The notes under the pieces: model-generated | The model's database searches: none | What the model was told of the DNA's origin: nothing | What the model saw: only the letters and a program-made list of their open reading frames with translations | Part shown: positions 23,137 to 29,317 of the stretch, piece by piece | Position numbering within the stretch: the stretch's first letter is position 1 | Layout of the letters: each line of letters begins with the position of its first letter | Translations under genes and position numbers: made by a program | Source of the DNA: Bacillota bacterium | GTDB taxonomy: Bacteria; Bacillota; Bacilli; Desulfuribacillales; Desulfuribacillaceae | Direction of reading: 5' to 3' | Assembly (NCBI GenBank): GCA_023388635.1 | Contig: JAEWFW010000002.1 | Location: 1-29,317, forward strand | Length of the DNA stretch: 29,317 nucleotides

Positions 23137-23799
23137 ATGGCTAATCATCGTAAATTATTTGATCATGAGTTAAGTGAACTGAAAGAGCATTTGCTAAAAA
23201 TGGGTGCTTCCGCTGAAAACGCGATAAAGAATTCGATCATTGCATTGGTGGAGAAAAATGAAGAATTGGCCAAGGAAGTTATTGAGCAGGATTATAAGAT
23301 CAATACGATGGAGAAAATCACTGACGATACAGTTGTGCGTTTGATTACCCAGCAACAACCGGTGGCTAAGGATTTACGCAGATTGATTATCGCATTTAAA
23401 ATGAATGCCAGCTTTGAGCGCATGGGAGATTTGGCGAGAAATATCGCCAAAACAGCGTTGCGCTTGGAAATGAAGATTTCTGACCAGACGGCAGAACGGC
23501 TTTTACAGATTTCTGATTTGGTACAAAAAATGGTGCATAATATTCTTCAAGCCTATGCAGATGAAAATGAAGACTTCGCTAAAGAGATTGCTTTAGAAGA
23601 TCATCGTGTCGATGCTCTATACAAGAATTTCTTGAATTTTCTGTTTTGTCAAGTTGACAACAATGCGAAATCTGCTGAGCAAGCGACGCAATTGGCTTTT
23701 GTCGGACGTCACCTCGAACGGATTGGCGACCACGTGACGAATATTGCTGAATTGTTAGTGTATTTAGAAGAAGCAAAGCGGCTCAATTTGAATAAATAG
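23137..23799 (+). CDS. phoU: PhoU, phosphate signalling regulator
   Basis: A 220-residue all-helical protein with two PhoU repeats (about 15-105 and 118-210). PhoU links the Pst transporter to the phosphate sensor kinase and lowers Pho regulon activity when phosphate is plentiful. Seen: the metal-binding-type motifs RRLIIAFKMNASFERMGD and VGRHLERIGDHVTNIAE in the two repeats. Start ATG 23137 behind AAGGAG; last gene of the pst operon, followed by a strong terminator. Confidence 0.96.
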   Translation: MANHRKLFDHELSELKEHLLKMGASAENAIKNSIIALVEKNEELAKEVIEQDYKINTMEKITDDTVVRLITQQQPVAKDLRRLIIAFKMNASFERMGDLARNIAKTALRLEMKISDQTAERLLQISDLVQKMVHNILQAYADENEDFAKEIALEDHRVDALYKNFLNFLFCQVDNNAKSAEQATQLAFVGRHLERIGDHVTNIAELLVYLEEAKRLNLNK

Positions 23800-23870
23800 C
23801 TTGCTGATCGATTTTCAGCAGCACATGGCAAAATAAAAGTTGACAGAAAACATCGGAATAATATAGTATA

Positions 23871-23909
23871 AAAACAATCAATCAATTAACTTTTTGATTG
23901 ATTGTTTTT
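23871..23909. terminator. Terminator of pst operon
   Basis: AAAACAATCAATCAA pairs with TTGATTGATTGTTTT (15 bp), followed by T-rich sequence on the plus strand. Between it and cooS, a TATAAT (23947-23952) without a good -35 may belong to the cooS promoter. Confidence 0.88.
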
Positions 23910-23993
23910 ATATGTTTAATCATACTATACAAATCGGAATAATAAATATAATACAATTGCGATTGCAAGGAATATAGATGGGAGAGTTGGTCA

Positions 23994-25919
23994 ATGGGAG
24001 AACTTACTTCAAAATTACAGAAAAACAAATTTCCTAGTAAACAGCAAGTTATAGAGCAGACACCTGATCCTGCAGTGCGGGAGATGCTCAAGCATATGGA
24101 AAAACATAATATTGAAACGGCATTTGACCGATTTGATGCGCAAAAGCCCCATTGCAAATTCGGCTTGATTGGCACTTGCTGTCGCATATGTCATATGGGT
24201 CCCTGTCGCATTACTCCCAAATCACCGCGCGGTGTATGTGGCGCCGATGCTCATGTGATCGTCGCCAGAAATATATTGCGCTGGGTAGCAGCAGGCACAT
24301 CAGCACACGGTGCACGGAGCCGAGAGGTCGTCCTCGCCTTAAAAAAGGCGGGAACGGGGGAGCTTGATATCCCAATTCGTGGTACAGAGAAAGTCAAGGC
24401 AGTCGCCAAGGTCTTGGGAGTATGGGAAGAAGATAAAAGTATTCAGCAATTGGCAGAAGCCGTTGCGGATGTGTTATTAAGTGATATTGCACGTGTTGTG
24501 CCGGAAAATCACCGAACATTACATGCGATGGCACCTCCTGAACGGATTAATGTCTGGGCAGAGCTTGATATCTTACCTGTAGGTGCGTATCATGAAGTAT
24601 TTGAATCTCTGCATCGTACGAGTACCGGAAATGATGGAGATTGGGAAAATTTGATGAAACAATTGTTGCGCTGCGGACTCGCTTTTGCATGGACCAGTGT
24701 TGTAGGGAATACTACAGCGGCAGATTGTTTGTATGGGTTACCGGAACGAAGCACAATATCAGCAAATTTTGGTGCTTTGCAAGAAGATTATGTAAATATA
24801 GCGATCCACGGGCACTCTCCTGTTATGCCGGCAAGTGTAGTGCAAGCAGCCGCAGACCCAGAGCTTGTGGAACTTGCTAAAAGTTATGGTGCGAAGGGAA
24901 TCAGATTGTATGGAATATGTTGTTCCGGACTTTCGGCTTTATATCGATTTGGCAATGTCCACCCACTGAGCAATGCGATGGGGGCGGAGTTGGTCATAGG
25001 TACGGGAGCGCTTGATGCATGGGTGGTCGATGTACAGGATATCTACCCTTCCATTGTGCAGGTTGCTGAATGCTTTCACACGAAGATCATTACTACCAAT
25101 AATTCTTGTCGGTTACCGGGCGCCACCCATATCGGTTTTGATCATCAACATTCAAACATGAAGTCGGCAAATGAGTTGGCGAAAGAAATTATCCGTCTAT
25201 CTGTTGAGAATTATCCTCTGAGAAAACAGGAAAATGTCTTTATACCGCAAACAAGCATCGATGCTGATTTGGGATTCTCTGTGGAAAATATCGCTGAAAC
25301 ATTTGGCGGAATTGATCAAGTTGCTGAATATTTACGAAATGGCACAATTCGTGGAGTCGTCAATTTGGTCGGATGTAACAATCCGAAAATTGTTTACGAA
25401 AAGGCAATCGTACAAGTAGCGGACATACTGCTGAAACATCAAATCATTGTACTGACGAATGGCTGTGCGTCATTTCCTTTATTGAAATTGGGCTATTGTC
25501 GCAAGCAGGCACACGTCAAAGCAAGCGGCGCGTTTGCAGAGTTATTAAAGGAAAAAGATTTACCGCCTGTATGGCATATGGGTGAATGCTTGGATAATGC
25601 GCGAGCTTCGGCATTTTTTCGTGCGTTGGCTGATAAATTAGGTCAGGCAATTAAAGACATGCCGTTTGCTTTTGCCAGTCCTGAGTGGTCCAATGAGAAA
25701 GGCGTCTGCGCGGCACTCAGCTTCCGCTTAATGGGGATTAATTCATATCACTGTATTGAAGCTCCGATTTCCGGTTCGGAAAAGGTTGAAAAATTTTTTA
25801 CGCAAGATACTGCGAATTTCTTAGGTTCTGTCATGGTGACGATAGAAAATCCTGATTTACTGGCGGAAAGAATAGTTAGTGATATTGAACGGAGCAGAAA
25901 GCAACTTGCATGGCAATAA
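23994..25919 (+). CDS. cooS: Ni-CODH catalytic subunit-like protein (CooS), atypical C-cluster
   Basis: A 641-residue CooS-family protein; family members oxidise CO or reduce CO2 on a Ni-Fe-S C-cluster. D- and B-cluster cysteines are complete: 54, 62, 63, 66, 71, 82. C-cluster residues by alignment to the C. hydrogenoformans CODH-II numbering I remember: His272/274, Cys310, Cys461, Cys491 and Cys532 are kept, but the site of Cys333 (VQC in most CODHs) is Asp349 in VVDVQDIYP. The histidine relay after AHG is also poor (AHGARSRE). Lys597 in GSEKV is kept. No cooC, cooF or acetyl-CoA synthase gene is adjacent. It may be a divergent CODH or have another redox role. Start ATG with GGGAGAG upstream. 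Confidence 0.88.
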   Translation: MGELTSKLQKNKFPSKQQVIEQTPDPAVREMLKHMEKHNIETAFDRFDAQKPHCKFGLIGTCCRICHMGPCRITPKSPRGVCGADAHVIVARNILRWVAAGTSAHGARSREVVLALKKAGTGELDIPIRGTEKVKAVAKVLGVWEEDKSIQQLAEAVADVLLSDIARVVPENHRTLHAMAPPERINVWAELDILPVGAYHEVFESLHRTSTGNDGDWENLMKQLLRCGLAFAWTSVVGNTTAADCLYGLPERSTISANFGALQEDYVNIAIHGHSPVMPASVVQAAADPELVELAKSYGAKGIRLYGICCSGLSALYRFGNVHPLSNAMGAELVIGTGALDAWVVDVQDIYPSIVQVAECFHTKIITTNNSCRLPGATHIGFDHQHSNMKSANELAKEIIRLSVENYPLRKQENVFIPQTSIDADLGFSVENIAETFGGIDQVAEYLRNGTIRGVVNLVGCNNPKIVYEKAIVQVADILLKHQIIVLTNGCASFPLLKLGYCRKQAHVKASGAFAELLKEKDLPPVWHMGECLDNARASAFFRALADKLGQAIKDMPFAFASPEWSNEKGVCAALSFRLMGINSYHCIEAPISGSEKVEKFFTQDTANFLGSVMVTIENPDLLAERIVSDIERSRKQLAWQ

Positions 25920-26054
25920 AATACTAGATAAAGATATAAGATTATTGTATATTAGATATTAGATTTAATAATGATGGCGTGCTATAGGGATAAACAAATT
26001 TTTTTTGGCACCAATTACGACTAATTCAATTGGAATAATGAAAGGGGAAAAGAG

Positions 26055-27065
26055 ATGGCACTTACAAGAAGAAAATTTGTTAAATTATCAGGAATTACGG
26101 CACTTGGACTGGCAACAGGGGTAGGGCTGTTCGGATGTGGAAAAGATGATAAAGAAACGAACCAATCTGCCAATGGAAGCGGTTCTGAACAAAGCAAGCA
26201 AAAAGTGAAAATTGCATACTTACCAATAACACATGCGCTGCCGCTTTACGTTGCCAACGAATTGGGGAAAGATACGTTTAAAAATGTCGAGTTAGAGTTA
26301 ATTAAATTCGGCTCGTGGCCTGAATTACTCGATGCATTAAATACGGGCAATGTAGATGGAGCTTCTCTACTGATTGAATTGGCGATGGCAGCTAAGGAAC
26401 AAGGTTCAGCAATTAGTGCCGTAGCGCTGGGACACCGTGACGGCAATGTCGTTGTTACATCACCGGATATCAAAACACAGGATGATCTAAAAGGAAAGAC
26501 ATTCGCTATACCGCATAGATTATCAACACACAATATCCTCTTGTATCAAACATTAAAAAACGCGGGACTGACATTTGACGATGTCACGGTAATTGAACTT
26601 CCACCACCGGAAATGCCGGCTGCTTTGGCAGAAGGGCGTATTGCCGGATATGTGGTGGCAGAACCGTTTGGAGCGATATCGGTAGCGAAAGAGCACGGAA
26701 AGGTGTTCCATCAGTCTGAGGACTTATGGCAAGATTCCGTATGTTGCGGTCTTGTATTGCGCGATGAATTTATCCGTGATAAACAGGAAGCGGCATTGGA
26801 ATTATTGGGTGAGTATGTGGCTGCCGGGGAATATATCGATGGAGAAGGCGAGAGAGTATCGGAGATAGCAAAACAGTATATGAATGTTGAGCAAGAAGTA
26901 CTCGATTTGTCATTGGGTTGGATTTCATATAACGATTTGAAAATTTACGAAAAAGACTATGGAAGTTTGGGACAATATATGGTCGATATGGGATTGTCAA
27001 AACGACCTCCGACATACGAGGAGTTTGTAGATAATTCTCTAATTGACAAGGTGAGAACTGTATAA
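26055..27065 (+). CDS. SsuA/TauA/NMT1-like substrate-binding lipoprotein
   Basis: A 336-residue extracytoplasmic binding protein of the nitrate/sulfonate/taurine/thiamine-precursor group. Seen: a twin-arginine signal (TRRKFVKLSG) followed by a lipobox (LFGC), so it looks like a Tat-exported lipoprotein; then KVKIAYLPITHALPLYVA, FGSWPELLDALNTGNVDGA and the second-lobe segment GRIAGYVVAEPFGAIS. Ligand unknown; relatives bind sulfonates, pyrimidine precursors or riboflavin-like compounds. It is the first gene of an ABC operon, 135 bp after cooS in an AT-rich gap with no terminator, so co-transcription with cooS is possible. The stop overlaps the permease start (TAATG). Confidence 0.88.
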   Translation: MALTRRKFVKLSGITALGLATGVGLFGCGKDDKETNQSANGSGSEQSKQKVKIAYLPITHALPLYVANELGKDTFKNVELELIKFGSWPELLDALNTGNVDGASLLIELAMAAKEQGSAISAVALGHRDGNVVVTSPDIKTQDDLKGKTFAIPHRLSTHNILLYQTLKNAGLTFDDVTVIELPPPEMPAALAEGRIAGYVVAEPFGAISVAKEHGKVFHQSEDLWQDSVCCGLVLRDEFIRDKQEAALELLGEYVAAGEYIDGEGERVSEIAKQYMNVEQEVLDLSLGWISYNDLKIYEKDYGSLGQYMVDMGLSKRPPTYEEFVDNSLIDKVRTV

Positions 27066-27841
27066 TGACTCTTAGGAGAAAGTTGTTGAATACCGTTATC
27101 GGGTTATCAATTTTACTGCTTATATGGCAGGGAATCGTTTTAACGGGTAGATATCCGCAATATTTGCTTCCGTCTCCACTGGATGTATTCGGAAGTATGG
27201 CGGAATTAGTGTATAATGGAGCGCTATGGAAGCATTTGATTGTCAGTTTGTACCGTTTTTCTGTGGGGTATTTGTCAGCAATCACAGCAGGCGTTGTATT
27301 GGGTTTGGTATTTGGGTGGTTTCGTAAAATATGGGGGATTGTCGATCCCATCGTACAAGTATTGCGTCCGATTGCGCCGATTGCTTGGTCGCCTTTTATT
27401 GTACTGTGGTTTGGAATCGGTGATTTGCCGGCCATTGTAATTATCTTTATCGCTGCATTTTTCCCGGTTTTACTTTCAACAGTGGCGGCAGTCAGCAAAG
27501 TAGACCAAGTGTATCTGAAGGTAGCTAAGAATTTCGATATCAAACAGCCGTATGTTTTGACAAAAGTCATACTGCCTGCCATCTTTCCGTACATTACTTC
27601 AGGATTGCATATTGCCTTGGGATCAGCATGGATCTTTCTCGTTGCCGGAGAAATGATTGGAACACAATCGGGACTCGGATTTATGATCATTGATGCGCGG
27701 AATACATTGCGCTCGGATATGTTGCTTGCCGGCATGATTTTTATCGGTATTATCGGTCTGTTGCTCGATAAAGCAATTCAGTTGTTTGAAAAGTGGGTCG
27801 GCAAAAAGTGGAGCATCGTACCGAATGAAAGAGGAGTTTAA
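27065..27841 (+). CDS. SsuC/TauC-type ABC permease
   Basis: A 258-residue inner-membrane permease with about six helices of the nitrate/sulfonate type. Seen: PQYLLPSPLDVF near the N-terminus, as in SsuC, LRPIAPIAWSPFIVLWFGIG, and the EAA loop (VAKNFDIKQPYVLTKVILPA) that docks on the ATPase. A C-terminal Asp/Glu-bearing helix ends in VGKKWSIV. It overlaps the binding-protein gene by 1 bp. Substrate follows that gene and is unknown. Confidence 0.92.
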   Translation: MTLRRKLLNTVIGLSILLLIWQGIVLTGRYPQYLLPSPLDVFGSMAELVYNGALWKHLIVSLYRFSVGYLSAITAGVVLGLVFGWFRKIWGIVDPIVQVLRPIAPIAWSPFIVLWFGIGDLPAIVIIFIAAFFPVLLSTVAAVSKVDQVYLKVAKNFDIKQPYVLTKVILPAIFPYITSGLHIALGSAWIFLVAGEMIGTQSGLGFMIIDARNTLRSDMLLAGMIFIGIIGLLLDKAIQLFEKWVGKKWSIVPNERGV

Positions 27842-27900
27842 CCGAATGATAGAGATGTGTAATTTGATATGGATGAGACGTGAGAGGGGCAAGGACAACG

Positions 27901-28680
27901 ATGTATATTGATGTGACCAATGTGAGTAAAGTATACCAGCAGCAGAATACGAAGGAAGATCTCACTGTTCTCGATGATGTGTCGTTAGGAATCAATAAAG
28001 GGGAGTTTGTTTGCCTTCTCGGTCCGTCAGGATGCGGAAAAACGACGATGTTGAATATGATTGCGGGATTTGAACATGCGACATCAGGTCAGATTAAAAT
28101 TGACGGGAAACCAGTAACGGAACCTTCTATTAAATATGTGACGATTTTTCAGAATTATGGTCTGCTTCCTTGGCGAACTGTACAAGGGAATGTTGAACTC
28201 GGTTTAGAATCACTAGGCTACGATCGTCTCACAATAAAAACAATTGCCCAAGAATATATTGAATTGGTAGGTCTATCGAATTTCCGCAAACATCATCCGA
28301 ATCAATTATCGGGAGGAATGCAGCAGAGGGTAGCGGTTGCGCGAGCATTAGCTGTCGATCCGGATATTCTGTTTATGGATGAGCCTTTTGGGGCGCTTGA
28401 TGCGATGACACGGTTAAAAATGCAGGATGAGATATCGAATATATGGGAAGCGAAAAAGAAGACAATATTATTTGTGACACATGATATAGAGGAAGCAGTA
28501 TTTTTGGCTGATAGAATTGTCATCATGAGTCCTCATCCGGGAAAAATCAAAACAATAATCGATGTACCGATGCCTAGAAAACGCGACCGGACAGGTGCAG
28601 ATTTTCTGGAGATTCGTGATCAAGTATTTCATCAGTTTGAACATGAATTCGATGGATTGAAGGAAAAAGCAAGTGTCTGA
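27901..28680 (+). CDS. SsuB/TauB-type ABC ATPase
   Basis: A 259-residue ABC ATPase. Seen: Walker A GPSGCGKTT (41-49), the Q-loop in TIFQNYGLLPWRTVQGNVELG, signature LSGGMQQR, Walker B ILFMDEPFGALD, and the H-loop in VTHDIEEAV. The LLPW/TVxxNVxxGL pattern is typical of the SsuB/TauB/NrtD group. I choose ATG 27901 with AAGGA upstream; the GTG at 27880 is in frame but poorer. It lies 59 bp after the permease gene and ends the operon. Confidence 0.94.
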   Translation: MYIDVTNVSKVYQQQNTKEDLTVLDDVSLGINKGEFVCLLGPSGCGKTTMLNMIAGFEHATSGQIKIDGKPVTEPSIKYVTIFQNYGLLPWRTVQGNVELGLESLGYDRLTIKTIAQEYIELVGLSNFRKHHPNQLSGGMQQRVAVARALAVDPDILFMDEPFGALDAMTRLKMQDEISNIWEAKKKTILFVTHDIEEAVFLADRIVIMSPHPGKIKTIIDVPMPRKRDRTGADFLEIRDQVFHQFEHEFDGLKEKASV

Positions 28681-28713
28681 TAAAAGCAAAAGAAGAATAC
28701 AGATCAAGTATAG

Positions 28714-28747
28714 CACTTGCGGCGAATATGCTGGCAGGTGTTTTTTT
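28714..28747 (+). terminator. Terminator of the ABC operon
   Basis: CACTTGC/GCAGGTG stem (7 bp, one G-T) with a 13-nt loop, followed by TTTTTTT on the plus strand. Confidence 0.82.
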
Positions 28748-28757
28748 CTACAAAGAA

Positions 28758-28795
28758 AAGCGGCAGCTTTGATCTTTGCTTCAAAACCGCCGCTT
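28758..28795 (-). terminator. Terminator of TipA-like gene
   Basis: AAGCGGC/GCCGCTT with an inner TTTGA/TCAAA stem; on the minus strand TTTTCTTT follows. It lies about 50 bp beyond the stop of the leftward regulator gene. Confidence 0.8.
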
Positions 28796-28845
28796 GGTTG
28801 TGCTTTCTAACAGTTTTTATCTTAATCCCAAAGAAAACATTGTTA

Positions 28846-29317
28846 CTAATTTTGGGAAAACATCTTTGCAGCAGCAAAGATGTAATAACTGAGACCAGTT
28901 TGGATGCTTTCATACATATTGCGATGGAAATCATCTTTCAGAAAAAACTCGGTTTCTTCAAAAAAGGATTTTGCATCTGTAGGATAAATCTTTTCGTTGA
29001 CATAGGAAATGTGCTTTTTGATGGCTTCCTTAATGCCGTTATCATCAGGGCGAACGCCCTTTTTCAACGCATCCGCCATGAACAACATGAACTTTGTGGA
29101 TTGCTCGGAGTGCTCGTTGAGTTCGTCTGGTTTTATGTCGCTTTCGGACAACATATCGTATCCATACTCTTTTTTAAGATACTCGTTTTGCTCGGAAAGC
29201 GTTTCTTTCCACTCCTGCTTGTTCAGTCCCGTAAACATTTTTTCTTTGCTCATAGTAACTCCTTTCTCCGTATGAATGATAGTTTCTTCAAGTGTGCGCA
29301 ATATGCTGCTTAGTCTC
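28846..29317 (-). CDS. TipA/Mta-like MerR regulator, C-terminal part (cut by window edge)
   Basis: The frame is open to the right edge, so the N-terminal MerR DNA-binding domain lies outside. Visible: the end of the dimerisation coiled coil (SSILRTLEETIIHTEKG), then a TipAS-type antibiotic-recognition domain: MFTGLNKQEWKETLSEQ, GYDMLSESDIKPDELNEH, MADALKKGVRPDD, and a closing helical part (FLKDDFHRNMYESIQTGLSYYIFAA). In TipA and related proteins this domain traps thiopeptides or other ligands and the whole protein activates multidrug-efflux genes. The target here is unknown. A good internal ribosome site precedes Met at 29253. Confidence 0.8.
   Translation of the reverse strand, partial: RLSSILRTLEETIIHTEKGVTMSKEKMFTGLNKQEWKETLSEQNEYLKKEYGYDMLSESDIKPDELNEHSEQSTKFMLFMADALKKGVRPDDNGIKEAIKKHISYVNEKIYPTDAKSFFEETEFFLKDDFHRNMYESIQTGLSYYIFAAAKMFSQN
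29251..29263 (-). promoter_or_regulatory. Internal ribosome site and start for a TipAS-like short form
   Basis: Minus strand AAAGGAG (AGGAG at 29263-29259), five bases, then ATG (29253-29251), exactly where the coiled coil ends and the ligand domain begins. It would yield a free ligand-binding domain of about 136 residues, as TipAS is made inside tipA in Streptomyces. Confidence 0.5.

Noticed and set aside
23994..25919. Hybrid-cluster protein (Hcp) as an alternative identity for the CooS-like gene
   Set aside because: Length, the CC-x2-C-x4-C D/B-cluster pattern with the preceding Cys, GICC, VGCNNPK and the C-terminal GSEKV lysine region fit CooS; only one ligand differs.
28717..29313. 198-codon plus-strand frame at the right end
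   Set aside because: Phe/Leu/Ile-rich antisense shadow of the TipA-like gene; contains two terminators at its 5' end.

Overview
The window reads as one stretch of chromosome from an anaerobic, low-to-mid G+C Bacillota-like bacterium (Clostridia or Negativicutes; I cannot decide which). The grounds are strong AGGAGG-type ribosome sites with frequent TTG/GTG starts, pdxST-type vitamin B6 synthesis, a Ni-CODH-like protein, a VanG-type D-Ala-D-Ser cassette, and a Gram-positive-style PHO box with 11-bp periodicity. No phage, IS element or CRISPR array was seen.

Layout. 1-3.5 kb: a class III aminotransferase and a U32 (RlhA/TrhP-like) protein, both leftward. 3.6-5.0 kb: an Fsr-type MFS exporter. 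5.0-6.7 kb: a hicAB toxin-antitoxin pair, a second HicB without a HicA, and a 60-aa winged-helix protein. Both hic promoters carry an inverted repeat in the -35/-10 spacer. 6.8-10.9 kb: leftward vanG-like ligase, vanXY and vanT, with no vanRS beside them. 11.0-13.6 kb: an EamA transporter behind an unusual 13-bp repeat leader, then pdxS-pdxT. 13.8-19.3 kb: the most interesting part. It holds an RNA-ligase island of rtcB, a long structured RNA segment and a slipin (SPFH) gene leftward, with two overlapping WYL-domain regulator genes divergent. 19.3-23.8 kb: PHO box and pstS-pstC-pstA-pstB-phoU. 24.0-28.7 kb: an atypical cooS and an SsuABC/TauABC-type ABC transporter. 28.8 kb to the end: the C-terminal part of a TipA/Mta-like MerR regulator.

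The chief discovery lies between rtcB and the slipin gene. The minus strand there encodes a circularly permuted tRNA mimic. A perfect T arm is followed by a mini acceptor stem closed by a 4-nt loop, then U8-A9, a canonical D arm, position 26 and an anticodon-stem strand. That strand pairs with a matching strand placed upstream of a 5-nt variable loop. Every linker has its canonical tRNA length. This is the architecture known from bacterial Y RNAs (YrlA), here placed with the RNA ligase RtcB, a membrane-scaffold protein and candidate WYL sensors, with no Ro60/Rsr gene in view. I infer an RNA repair or surveillance system in which the tRNA mimic is a scaffold, decoy or sensor.

Other points of note are the van cassette without linked regulators, a CooS in which one cubane cysteine of the C-cluster is aspartate, and a probable internal translation start in the TipA-like gene that would give a free ligand-binding domain.
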